NCBI RefSeq assembly: GCF_928391935.1
Contig: NZ_CAKMTD010000001.1
Coordinates: 248,001-312,000, forward strand
Length of the DNA: 64,000 nucleotides
Source of the DNA: Rothia nasimurium
GTDB taxonomy: Bacteria > Actinomycetota > Actinomycetes > Actinomycetales > Micrococcaceae
Reading direction: 5' to 3'
Shown: one piece after another, positions 1-8,223 of the stretch
How the letters are laid out: each line of letters begins with the position of its first letter
How positions within the stretch are numbered: position 1 is the stretch's first letter
Made by a program: the position numbers and the translations under genes
Notes under the pieces: generated by a model
Database searches by the model: none
What the model was told of the DNA's origin: nothing
What the model saw: the letters and a program-made list of their open reading frames with translations, nothing else

Positions 1-981
1 ACCCGGGTCCTCCCGCCGGAGGTCGTGACCAGTACATACTTTGATGAGCAGCTCGCTGCCACCTATAAGCGTCTCCGCATGCCCAAGGGCCTCCTGGAGC
101 GCCTAGCCGGCATTCGTGAACGCCGTTCCTGGGGCGAATCCATGCATTTTGAGGACGGCGCCGTGGAGGCCGCTGAGCAGGCAATCGCCCAGGCTGGCAT
201 CAGCAAGGACCAGATCGGCCTGCTGATCAATACCTCAGTAACCCGCGACAACTTTGAACCTGCTGTTTCGGTAGGTATTCATGACCGCCTAGGCCTTCCC
301 CGCCATGCCTTGAATTTTGACATCACGAATGCCTGCCTGGGCTTTGTGAACGGTCTGACTGTCGCTGCGTCCATGATTGATGCCGGGGCGATTGATTATG
401 CCCTGATTGTCGATGGTGAGGACCCCTCCCCCTGGCATGCCACCGCCTTGCGGATGCTCAACAAGGCAGATTCCACCCGTGAGGACGTCCTGGCCCAGTT
501 TGCCACCCTCACCTTGGGTTCTGGCGCTGCAGCAGCTGTCATTGGGCGCAGCGACCTTCACCCTGAGGGCCACAAGATTGTTGGTTCTGTCTCCCGGGCC
601 GGCACCGAGCACCGCAACCTCTGTATTGGTGGTGAAGCTGACCAGGGCATGAGCACGGACGCTGCTGGTTTGCTGGAGCACGGCCTGCAGCTGGTTGCTG
701 AAGCCTGGGAAGAAGCCCACGCCCAGGGCTGGGACTGGCGTGACATGAAATCTTATGTGACCCACCAGATTTCTAACGCCCACACTGACGCCATTATCAA
801 GGCTGTTGGTATTGATCGGAAACGCATTCCCATGACGTTCCCTGTCTGGGGTAACGTTGCGGCAGCTGCCCTCCCCATGACCCTGGCTGAGGATTCTGTG
901 AACTATTCTGCCGGTGACCGGATCCTGTGTATGGGGGTTGGTTCTGGCTTGAACACAGCCCTGATGGAAATTATCTGGTAG
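1..981 (+). CDS. oleA: OleA, thiolase-like acyl-CoA condensing enzyme (5' partial)
   Basis: OleA joins two fatty acyl-CoAs head to head by a decarboxylating Claisen condensation, giving a beta-keto acid, the first step of long-chain olefin synthesis. The thiolase-fold catalytic cysteine lies in NACLGF (codon at 334-336), the histidine in THQISNAH and the asparagine in WGN near the C-terminus. The glutamate in NFEPA matches the OleA-specific glutamate. The frame is open to base 1 and its first codons read TRVLPPEV, which resembles the normal OleA N-terminus (PPEVVTS), so the GTG at 25 is probably internal and the true start lies upstream of the window. At least 326 residues are present; the family runs to about 340-350. 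It is followed at 44 bases by the oleBC fusion. Confidence 0.9.
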   Translation, partial: TRVLPPEVVTSTYFDEQLAATYKRLRMPKGLLERLAGIRERRSWGESMHFEDGAVEAAEQAIAQAGISKDQIGLLINTSVTRDNFEPAVSVGIHDRLGLPRHALNFDITNACLGFVNGLTVAASMIDAGAIDYALIVDGEDPSPWHATALRMLNKADSTREDVLAQFATLTLGSGAAAAVIGRSDLHPEGHKIVGSVSRAGTEHRNLCIGGEADQGMSTDAAGLLEHGLQLVAEAWEEAHAQGWDWRDMKSYVTHQISNAHTDAIIKAVGIDRKRIPMTFPVWGNVAAAALPMTLAEDSVNYSAGDRILCMGVGSGLNTALMEIIW

Positions 982-1024
982 CCCCCGTCTGCCCGTCTCG
1001 TTACCTAGTCTGTGAAGTAGAGAA

Positions 1025-3742
1025 ATGACGATTCCCCAGCTCACCCCCGTTCCCGCCAGCTGGCCCGGAGTTGACCCGGCCTGGTCCCAGACCATCACTA
1101 TTCCGTCCACGGCCCGCCTTGAACAGCCCGGAACCACCCGAACCTGGCATTATCTCGATAATGGTCCTTCCCTTGAGGCTGAAGGACGCACCCCGGTGGG
1201 CACTGTTCTGGCTGTCCACGGTAACCCCACCTGGTCCTACCTGTGGCGGACGGTGATTGGTGCAGCAAGCGCAGCTGACCAGCCCTGGCGGGTTGTAGCA
1301 GTGGATCAGCTTGAGATGGGTTATTCAGAACGAACTGGTCTTACCCGAACGCTTTCGGACCGGGTCCAAGACTTGGGGGATTTCACTGCTGCCCTGGGTC
1401 TCGACTCCACTGACAAGCCTCTTGTGATTTTGGCTCATGACTGGGGTGGTCTGGTGTCTCTGGGCTGGGCCCTCAACCACCAGGATGTTCTTTCGGGCAT
1501 TATGCTGACCAATACCGCAGTCTTCCACGACGCAGCCGAGAAGATTCCGGTTGCCCTCCAGGCGGCCCTCAACCCGGCCCTCCATTCGTGGGCGACCAAG
1601 GGTTCCACTGCCTTTATTGATGTGACCTTGGGCCTGGCCCAGAAGCCCCTGGGTGAGGGCGTCAAAGAAGCCTATAAGCTGCCCTACTCCACCTCGGCCC
1701 ACCGCATCGGTGTGCGAAACTTCGTGGCTGACATCCCGGCGACGGAGTCAGCCCCCAGTTATGCCCAGATGTTCCGTACGGCTGAGGGTATTAGGGATCT
1801 CAAGGTTCCAGCCCTCATGCTGTGGGGCACCAAGGACCCGGTCTTCCAGCGCCGTTACATGGCTGACCTAGCTGAACGTCTTCCCCAGGCCGACATTCAC
1901 CGTTTTGAGGCCGCCAGCCATCTGGTGGCTGAGGACGAGGATATTGCCACCCCCATTCTGACCTGGCTGACCGAGCGTTTCACGGACGCCCCCGTCCAGC
2001 AGGAACTACACCGGGAGGCCCGTTCCACCCTGGCCCCCTGGGGTAGCGGCTACCGGCCCATGACCGCCGAACTGGCTGACCGGGCACAGGACACCAGCCT
2101 GGCTGTGGTTGATATGGCACCCGGCACGGACGGAAGCGGGGTAGCTGCCCAGCTCACCTGGGCTGAGCTTGCCCGGGAGGTCGATCGGGTCGCAGCTGGC
2201 CTCCACCGCCTCGGCGTTGCCCCCGGTGACCGCGTTAACCTCCTGGTTCCCCCGGGGATTCGCCTCACCACCCTGATTTACGCCTGCCTCAAGCTGGGGG
2301 CCGTCATTGTGGTTGCTGATACTGGGCTGGGCCTGAAGGGTCTGACCCGGGCTCTCAAGGGCGCCCGTCCTACCTGGCTCATCGGTATCCCCCAGGCCCT
2401 AACTGCAGCTAAGGCCCTGGGCTGGCCCGGCACCCGCCTGGCAGCTACCCGCCTCCACCCCACCCTCGCCAAGAGCCTGGGCGTGGTCGGCTCCATTGAC
2501 GATTTCACCGCCCCCGAGATTTTTGCGATTGCCGAGCCCGACGCGGACGCAGACGCCGCCGTCCTCTACACCTCCGGCTCCACCGGCCCGGCCAAGGGCG
2601 TGGTCTACACCCACCGCCAGCTCGCCGCCATGCGCGACGCCATTGCCGGAACCTACAAGCTCACGGCAGGCACCGGCCTCGTTGCGGGTTTCGCCCCCTT
2701 TGCCCTGTTAGGCCCGGCCCTGGGTGCCACCAGCGTCACCCCCGCCATGGACGTCACCAAACCCAAAACCCTCACCGCCTCAGCCCTAGCCGCTGCAGCC
2801 CAGGCCATTGAGGCCACCACTATCTTTGCCTCCCCGGCGGCCCTCATGAACGTCCTGGCTACCGCCGATAGCCTCACAGACTCCCAGCGCACCGCCCTGG
2901 GCCGGGTCACGACCGTCCTTTCTGCCGGGGCCCCCATTACCTCCCCCCTCCTGGCCCGTTTGCAGGCCCTCCTGCCGGCTGCCTCCCTGCATACCCCCTA
3001 CGGAATGACCGAGGCCCTGCCCACCACAGACGTCAGCTTTGGGCAGATTCAGGACGCCGAGCAGGACGCTGCCGCCGGGCTTGAGGGAGCCGGGGGCGGG
3101 GTCTGTGTAGGCTGGCCCGTCCAGGGGGCAGACATCCGTATCGCCCCACTCGACGACCAGGGCAAGCCCGGTTCTGCCACCACCGGCGAGCCCGGTATCA
3201 CCGGTGAAATCCTGGTTGCGGCCCCGCATATCAAGGACCGCTACGACACCCTCTGGGTCACTGAACAGCTCTCCACCTCGGTGCCCGGCTGGCACCGCAC
3301 CGGCGACGTCGGCCACCTGGACGCCCAAGGACGCCTCTGGGTCGAGGGCCGCCTAGCCCATGTGCTCGTCACCCCCGCCGGGGTCTTGACTCCCGTTGCC
3401 CTGGAGCAGTCTGCCGAAAAGGTGAGCGAGGTCAGGCGGGCAGCTGCCGTTCCCGTCGGCCCGGCAGGCACCTCAGCCGTCGTCATCATCGCCGAGGTCG
3501 GCACCCAGTTCCGGGGTAAACGCACCCGCAACGGACTGGCCCCCGATGACCTCACCGCCCGAATCCGGCAGCAGGTAGCTGAAGATACCGGGGTGGATGT
3601 CTCCTCCGTCTTGATAGTGGCTGAGCACCCCACGGACGTGCGCCATAACTCCAAAATTGATCGCCCAGTCCTGGCGACCTGGGCCGGTAAGGTCCTCTCA
3701 GGTAAGCCAGCCCGCCTGGGCCGGGGGGTTGTGGCATGGTAG
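1025..3742 (+). CDS. oleBC: OleBC fusion: beta-lactone decarboxylase plus beta-lactone synthetase
   Basis: A two-domain protein of 905 residues. Residues about 1-320 are an alpha/beta hydrolase of the haloalkane-dehalogenase type (OleB): HGN oxyanion motif at 65-67, nucleophile Asp139 in AHDWGG, acid in GTKDP and histidine in ASHLV. Residues about 335-905 are an AMP-binding enzyme (OleC) with the phosphate-binding loop YTSGSTGPAKG near 517-527 and TPYGMTE downstream. In the known pathway OleC turns the beta-hydroxy acid into a beta-lactone and OleB removes CO2 to give the alkene. Natural OleB-OleC fusions are known in Micrococcus and other actinobacteria. The gene overlaps oleD by 7 bases (ATGGTAG), which suggests translational coupling. 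Confidence 0.92.
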   Translation: MTIPQLTPVPASWPGVDPAWSQTITIPSTARLEQPGTTRTWHYLDNGPSLEAEGRTPVGTVLAVHGNPTWSYLWRTVIGAASAADQPWRVVAVDQLEMGYSERTGLTRTLSDRVQDLGDFTAALGLDSTDKPLVILAHDWGGLVSLGWALNHQDVLSGIMLTNTAVFHDAAEKIPVALQAALNPALHSWATKGSTAFIDVTLGLAQKPLGEGVKEAYKLPYSTSAHRIGVRNFVADIPATESAPSYAQMFRTAEGIRDLKVPALMLWGTKDPVFQRRYMADLAERLPQADIHRFEAASHLVAEDEDIATPILTWLTERFTDAPVQQELHREARSTLAPWGSGYRPMTAELADRAQDTSLAVVDMAPGTDGSGVAAQLTWAELAREVDRVAAGLHRLGVAPGDRVNLLVPPGIRLTTLIYACLKLGAVIVVADTGLGLKGLTRALKGARPTWLIGIPQALTAAKALGWPGTRLAATRLHPTLAKSLGVVGSIDDFTAPEIFAIAEPDADADAAVLYTSGSTGPAKGVVYTHRQLAAMRDAIAGTYKLTAGTGLVAGFAPFALLGPALGATSVTPAMDVTKPKTLTASALAAAAQAIEATTIFASPAALMNVLATADSLTDSQRTALGRVTTVLSAGAPITSPLLARLQALLPAASLHTPYGMTEALPTTDVSFGQIQDAEQDAAAGLEGAGGGVCVGWPVQGADIRIAPLDDQGKPGSATTGEPGITGEILVAAPHIKDRYDTLWVTEQLSTSVPGWHRTGDVGHLDAQGRLWVEGRLAHVLVTPAGVLTPVALEQSAEKVSEVRRAAAVPVGPAGTSAVVIIAEVGTQFRGKRTRNGLAPDDLTARIRQQVAEDTGVDVSSVLIVAEHPTDVRHNSKIDRPVLATWAGKVLSGKPARLGRGVVAW

Positions 3743-4800
3743 TCTCCCTTCGCCCCCTGACCCCCGAGTTGTGCCAGGCTGACCGGGGCGAAACCGTCCT
3801 CGTCACCGGAGCCTCCGGTCTGCTGGGCCGCGAGGTCGTCTTTGCCCTGCTGCGGGCCGGTTACTCGGTCAGGGCTTTCCAACGCGGGGATTCCGGTATT
3901 GCAGCGGCCCTCCCGGCCCACCTAGCCTCCCGCTTCGGGCAGGTCCAGGGCTCTATCACCGACCCAGAGGCCGTCCGCACCGCCCTGACCGGGGTGGACG
4001 GAATCATCCACCTGGCAGCCAAGGTATCTGTTGTTGGCCAGTGGGAGGACTACCGGCAGGTCAATATTGAGGGCACCCGCACCCTCCTGGACGCCGCCCG
4101 GCAGCTTGGAATCAGCAAGTTCCTGCATACCTCCTCCCCCTCAGCTGCCCACACCGGGTCCTCCATCATCGGCGAAGGTAACCCGGCGGCCTCCCCCGAC
4201 CATGCCCGCGGCAACTACGCCCGCTCCAAGGCAGAATCAGAACGACTGGCCCTGGGCTACAACAGGGCTGACTTCCAGGTTGGGGTCCTCCGCCCCCACC
4301 TGGTCTGGGGGCCGGGCGATACCCAGCTGGTTGAGCGCGTCCTGGAACGCGCCGCCGCAGGGCGCCTGCCCCTGCTCAACCACGGCACCGCCCTGATTGA
4401 CTCCCTCTACATTGACAATGCCGCCGACGCCTTTGTGCGCGGCTACCAGCGCCTACCCCAGATAGCGGGTACCCCCCTGGTCGTCACCAACGGCCAGCCC
4501 CGCCCTATTGCTGAGGTGATTTCCGGTATGTGCCGGGCCTGCGGGGTTACTCCCCCCTCGGCTTCCCTGCCTGCTCCGGTGGCGTACGGGCTGGGCCTTG
4601 CCCTGGAAAAAATCTGGGCCCGCCTCGCCCCGGGTGAGATTCCCCCGCTCACGTCCTTTTTGGCTGAGCAGCTGTCTACAGCCCACTGGTTCGACCAGCG
4701 CCAGACCCAAGCCCTCCTGGACTGGGCACCAGCAGTCTCCCTCGAAGAGGGCTACACCCGGCTGGGCGACTTCTACGGAACCAGGTTCAGCCGCGCCTAG
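3736..4800 (+). CDS. oleD: OleD, NAD(P)-dependent beta-keto acid reductase
   Basis: An extended short-chain dehydrogenase of the 3-beta-hydroxysteroid dehydrogenase/isomerase type, 354 residues. The N-terminal Rossmann motif is VTGASGLLG, and the active site is the YARSK (YxxxK) motif in the middle of the protein. OleD reduces the beta-keto acid made by OleA to the beta-hydroxy acid used by OleC. Its ATG lies inside the last codons of oleBC. The protein carries a short extra N-terminus (about 20 residues) before the nucleotide-binding strand. Last gene of the ole cluster; the next gene converges on it. Confidence 0.9.
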   Translation: MVVSLRPLTPELCQADRGETVLVTGASGLLGREVVFALLRAGYSVRAFQRGDSGIAAALPAHLASRFGQVQGSITDPEAVRTALTGVDGIIHLAAKVSVVGQWEDYRQVNIEGTRTLLDAARQLGISKFLHTSSPSAAHTGSSIIGEGNPAASPDHARGNYARSKAESERLALGYNRADFQVGVLRPHLVWGPGDTQLVERVLERAAAGRLPLLNHGTALIDSLYIDNAADAFVRGYQRLPQIAGTPLVVTNGQPRPIAEVISGMCRACGVTPPSASLPAPVAYGLGLALEKIWARLAPGEIPPLTSFLAEQLSTAHWFDQRQTQALLDWAPAVSLEEGYTRLGDFYGTRFSRA

Positions 4801-4966
4801 CCTGGGTCCCGGGCCCTCTCTACCGGCTGTTCCTCCTACCCATTTTCCTTTATATGGGTGACGTGCGCCGCTAATACTCAAGCTACAGCGATACAGGCTT
4901 GCACGCCCAGGGAAGGAGCTCTGCCTAGCTATGTCTACAGTAGCTGCCGGGGTTTCTACTTCTTGA

Positions 4967-5920
4967 CTAGAGTCCACGCGGCTTTCGTTGACAATGAGGG
5001 CACCGGTAGGAGCTCCTTCCACCGAAGGGTTCTCGAATGATGAGGGAGGTGCGCCCTGCCGTGAGACACCTGGGGCAGGGGCGCCCTGCCTGCCCATAGG
5101 CTTGGAGGGAGCGGTCGAAGTAGCCTGATTCTCCATTGACGTTGACGTAGAGGGCGTCGAAGCTGGTTCCACCTTCTGCCAGGGCGTCGCGCATGACCTC
5201 GCGGGCGGCGTCGATCAGGGCGCGGGCGGTGGGGGCTGGAATGGTTTTAGCTGGTTTGGCGTAGTGCAGTTTGGCTCGCCAGAGGGCTTCGTCGGCGTAA
5301 ATGTTCCCCACCCCGGAGATGGCGCCCTGGTCTAGGAGGAGCTTTTTAATACCGGTGGAAGTCCCTAGCATGGTGCGTCTGAGGGTCTTGTAGTCGAAGT
5401 AGGGGTCGAGCGGGTCGCGGGCGATGTGGGCGATGGCTTGCGGGATGTAGGGTAGGCCCAGGGAGGACGCCCCGGCCCCCGGTTGGGGGCTGCCGTCGGC
5501 TCCCAGCACCGGCACGAGCGGGCTAACAAACATGCCCCCGAAAATTCGCTGGTCTACGAAACGGAGCTCCAGGGGGCTAGGCTCTCCCCGCTCATTGCTC
5601 GCCCCTTCCAGGTGAAAGACTATTTTCTGGTGCCGCTCCACCGGCAGGCCGGGGTCCTTGAGCAAAACCTGCCCGCTCATACCCAGATGTATGACCAGGG
5701 CAAGGTCCTCTACCCCCGCAAAGTGTAGCCACAGGTATTTGCCCCGTCGGGCGACGTCCAGCACCGTCAAGCCAGAGAGCAGGGCCTGAAAGTTTACGGG
5801 GCCAGCTTCATGGCGGCGCAGGGAACGGCCGTCCTTCACCTCTACACCAGTGATCCGGGCACCAAGAATGTGGTCAGCCAGGCCCCGCCGGACCACTTCA
5901 ACCTCGGGCAGTTCAGGCAA
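4967..5920 (-). CDS. mutM: Formamidopyrimidine-DNA glycosylase, TTG start
   Basis: MutM/Fpg excises oxidised purines such as 8-oxoguanine. The enzyme needs proline as its first residue after Met removal, and the conserved N-terminus is PELPEVEVVRRGL. Here that proline directly follows a TTG codon at 5918-5920, and GGAGGA lies 3 bases upstream, so TTG is the start; the longer frame from GTG at 5932 would bury the catalytic proline and use the ribosome-binding site as codons. The lysine in RRGKYL, and a C-terminal zinc finger (CPRC and CPHC) are present. 317 residues. It follows rnc but is separated by a terminator. Confidence 0.93.
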   Translation of the reverse strand: MPELPEVEVVRRGLADHILGARITGVEVKDGRSLRRHEAGPVNFQALLSGLTVLDVARRGKYLWLHFAGVEDLALVIHLGMSGQVLLKDPGLPVERHQKIVFHLEGASNERGEPSPLELRFVDQRIFGGMFVSPLVPVLGADGSPQPGAGASSLGLPYIPQAIAHIARDPLDPYFDYKTLRRTMLGTSTGIKKLLLDQGAISGVGNIYADEALWRAKLHYAKPAKTIPAPTARALIDAAREVMRDALAEGGTSFDALYVNVNGESGYFDRSLQAYGQAGRPCPRCLTAGRTSLIIREPFGGRSSYRCPHCQRKPRGL

Positions 5921-5936
5921 TCTTCCTCCCACCTAT

Positions 5937-5981
5937 AGAAAAAACCGGGGCTACCCTACCATCATAGGCAGGTAGCCCCGG
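5937..5981 (-). terminator. Rho-independent terminator after rnc
   Basis: Perfect 11 bp stem (5945-5955 with 5971-5981) followed on the minus strand by a run of six T. It sits between the rnc stop and the mutM start, so mutM must be transcribed by read-through or by a promoter very close to it. Confidence 0.85.
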
Positions 5982-6005
5982 TGATCAGGGTCGTATGCAC
6001 TGGGC

Positions 6006-6692
6006 CTAGCCCTGGGAAATTTTATGGAAGGCTTCTTCAGCGGCCATACGCTCAGCTTCTTTCTTGCTGGTACCCTTGCCAGTACCCACGACTTTTCCAG
6101 CCAAGAGAAGTTTGGCCGTGAAACGACGGGCGTGGTCTGGGCCAGTGCCTTCCACCTGATAGACAGGTTCACCTGTGCCCTGGGCTGCTGCGTACTCCTG
6201 GATCTCAGTCTTCCAGTCGCGTCCCGTGTTCAAGGTCTTGGTATCGTCCAGCATGGACGCCATATGATGGAGCACCAGCTCGTGGGCCTTAGCCGGGCCA
6301 TGAGCGATATACACGGCACCGTAGACAGCCTCCATAGTGTCTGCAAGGATTGAATCCTTATCAGCACCGCCGGTCTTCTTCTCCCCCTTACCCAAACGAA
6401 TACAGGGCCCCAGCTTCAAACGACGGGCGAGATCAGCCAGGGTACGGGTAGAAACCACCACATGGTGTCGCTTCACCAGCTCCCCTTCCTGCAGGTCAGG
6501 GAACTTTTTGTACAGTTCTGAGGCAACAGCCAAAGACAGCACAGAGTCACCCAAGAACTCTAGGCGCTCATTATGCGGGATTCCACCATTTTCGAAAGAG
6601 AAGGAACGATGAGTCATTGCAAGCTGAAACGTCTCGGCATCGATATCGATGCCGAGACGTTTCAGAAACTCTTGTGATGCAGAGTTAGTCAT
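6006..6692 (-). CDS. rnc: Ribonuclease III
   Basis: Cleaves double-stranded RNA, including rRNA precursors. The signature ERLEFLGDSVLSL (about residues 42-54) carries the metal-binding acidic residues, with the second acidic cluster in DTMEAVYGAVY. The C-terminal third is a double-stranded RNA-binding domain ending in GTSKKEAERMAAEEA. 228 residues, a normal length. It lies 11 bases after rpmF in the coaD-yceD-rpmF-rnc order common in actinobacteria and ends before a strong terminator. Confidence 0.96.
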   Translation of the reverse strand: MTNSASQEFLKRLGIDIDAETFQLAMTHRSFSFENGGIPHNERLEFLGDSVLSLAVASELYKKFPDLQEGELVKRHHVVVSTRTLADLARRLKLGPCIRLGKGEKKTGGADKDSILADTMEAVYGAVYIAHGPAKAHELVLHHMASMLDDTKTLNTGRDWKTEIQEYAAAQGTGEPVYQVEGTGPDHARRFTAKLLLAGKVVGTGKGTSKKEAERMAAEEAFHKISQG

Positions 6693-6703
6693 AACGCTAG
6701 AAA

Positions 6704-6907
6704 TTAGGCGTCAGCTACCTTGCGGCCCTTGTACTCGTAGAAGAGTTCGTTGCCGGCTGAGTCAGTCACGAGCTTTGCCTGGTGGGGCAGGGAGTAGGTG
6801 ACGCGACCGTTTTCAACGGTCTTAACCAGCTGGGGCACTGAAGCCTTCCACTGTGAGCGACGGGCACGGGTGTTAGCACGGGACATTTTCCGCTTGGGAA
6901 CAGCCAC
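6704..6907 (-). CDS. rpmF: 50S ribosomal protein L32
   Basis: A 67-residue basic protein with the typical L32 N-terminus [20 protein letters not shown]. The zinc-binding cysteines seen in some L32 proteins are absent, so this is the cysteine-free (C-minus) form. It lies between yceD and rnc in a ribosome-related operon. Confidence 0.96.
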   Translation of the reverse strand: MAVPKRKMSRANTRARRSQWKASVPQLVKTVENGRVTYSLPHQAKLVTDSAGNELFYEYKGRKVADA

Positions 6908-6940
6908 AGCTATCTCTTTTCTCTTGTTGCTTTATAAGTT

Positions 6941-7489
6941 TTATTGGTCGTTCGCATCGAGCAACGCTGACAGCGCATTCCATCGGGGGTCGATGACCTC
7001 GTGATGGTGCTCAGGGTCCTCCTCCAGACGTGCACCACATTCGGAGCACAAGCCTTCGCAGGAGTCACTGCAAACAGGTTGGAACGGCAGTTGAAGAATC
7101 ACTGCGTCCCGCAGCGCCGGTTCGAGATCAATTTCGTCGTTCTCTACGGCGTACTGCTCATCTACTTCATCTTCGGGGCCACCCTCAGGTGCCTTCTCGA
7201 AAACAAAAAGCTCTTGAACATCGGCTGTAACATCGAAGTCAACCGGGTCGAGGCAGAGGCTGCATTCACCAGAAACGGTGACAGTTGCAGTACCAGTTAC
7301 CAAGATACCATCTGAAACGGACTCTAGGCGAACATTGAGGTCAATGTCGCTGCCTTCTTCCGCTTCGATCAGAGCGTTGCCAAAATCGCTTGGCGCTGGC
7401 AGAACTTCTTCAAGGGTCTCCATAGCGCCCGGGCGATGAGCTAGATCTCGAACCGAGATCGTAAGGGGCGATGAATCTTTTCGTGAAAT
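6941..7489 (-). CDS. yceD: YceD/DUF177 ribosome-assembly protein, probable ATT start
   Basis: The YceD/DUF177 family is linked to 23S rRNA accumulation and is normally paired with rpmF, as here. The protein has two CxxC-type pairs (GECSLC and CSDSCEGLCSEC), probably a metal site, and an acidic C-terminal half. The first ATG in frame (7421-7423) has no ribosome-binding site and omits the conserved family N-terminus. The frame upstream encodes SPLTISVRDLAHRPG, which fits the family, and contains no ATG, GTG or TTG before a stop. An ATT codon at 7487-7489 has AGGGAG six bases before it, so I take ATT as the start (182 residues). If ATT is not used, the product is the 160-residue form from 7423. 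Confidence 0.8.
   Translation of the reverse strand: MSRKDSSPLTISVRDLAHRPGAMETLEEVLPAPSDFGNALIEAEEGSDIDLNVRLESVSDGILVTGTATVTVSGECSLCLDPVDFDVTADVQELFVFEKAPEGGPEDEVDEQYAVENDEIDLEPALRDAVILQLPFQPVCSDSCEGLCSECGARLEEDPEHHHEVIDPRWNALSALLDANDQ
7444..7460 (-). other. Short hairpin just inside yceD
   Basis: A perfect 7 bp inverted repeat, GATCTCG and CGAGATC, with a 3-base loop, starting about 29 bases downstream of the presumed ATT start. Hairpins just inside a coding region can hold the ribosome over a weak start codon; that role is inference here. Confidence 0.45.
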
Positions 7490-7526
7490 GACGAACTCCC
7501 TATCAAATGTTTTAAACCAAGTACCT

Positions 7527-7556
7527 AGTGTATGTGGCGAGTAGGTGAAGTAGCAA
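7527..7556 (-). promoter_or_regulatory. Promoter of yceD-rpmF-rnc
   Basis: TTGCTA (7551-7556), an 18-base spacer and TACACT (7527-7532) on the minus strand. Transcription would begin near 7520, about 30 bases before the ATT codon, leaving no room for a conventional in-frame start codon upstream. Confidence 0.6.
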
Positions 7557-7598
7557 GTGATTTAAGCCTCCTGCCCTGTTTGCCTGACCACACTTGCA

Positions 7599-8075
7599 CT
7601 AGTTCTCAGGATACAGGGCCCGCTGCACCGCCCGAGGTACGAAAGCCCGGACGTCGCCACCGTAACCCGCAACTTCCTTCACAATCGTTGACGAAATGTG
7701 GTTGTACTTGGGATCCCCTGCAATGAAGCAGGTCTCAACCCCGGCGATATGCCGGTTCATGGAAGCCATGGGGGCCTCATATTCAAAGTCAGCCGTATTA
7801 CGCAAGCCCTTGACAATCAGCACAGAGCCCTGCTCCCGCACAAAATGGGCCAGCAGCTCCCCCTCCGGCAGCACAATAGCGTTCACGCCGTCAAAGAGGG
7901 CGAAGGTCTCTTCGACCATAGCCACCCGCTCTTCAAGAGTGAAACGATATTTTTTTGAGGAGTTATGGGAAATTGCCACCAGCACGTTGCCGTAGATTTT
8001 TGCGGCGCGGGTGATGATTTCAACGTGACCGTTATGGATGGGGTCAAAGGATCCAGGGCAGATGACCAATTGCAT
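7599..8075 (-). CDS. coaD: Phosphopantetheine adenylyltransferase
   Basis: Transfers AMP from ATP to 4'-phosphopantetheine, the penultimate step of coenzyme A synthesis. The nucleotidyltransferase motif GSFDPIHNGH is at the N-terminus and ISSTIVKE, the second nucleotide-binding motif, is near the C-terminus. 158 residues, a normal length. It lies upstream of yceD, as in many actinobacteria, with about 110 bases and a separate promoter between. Confidence 0.96.
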   Translation of the reverse strand: MQLVICPGSFDPIHNGHVEIITRAAKIYGNVLVAISHNSSKKYRFTLEERVAMVEETFALFDGVNAIVLPEGELLAHFVREQGSVLIVKGLRNTADFEYEAPMASMNRHIAGVETCFIAGDPKYNHISSTIVKEVAGYGGDVRAFVPRAVQRALYPEN

Positions 8076-8223
8076 GTCTCTAGGCTACCGTACAGGTTGC
8101 CCCCAAGACACATAAGGTCATGCAAGGGCTCGCTGCGGCCACCAGCCTGTATTCTGGGCTGACACGATATTGGCTTTTCCTCCACGCACCAGAGTTCGGC
8201 GGGGAGGGGACGAAAGGACGGGC

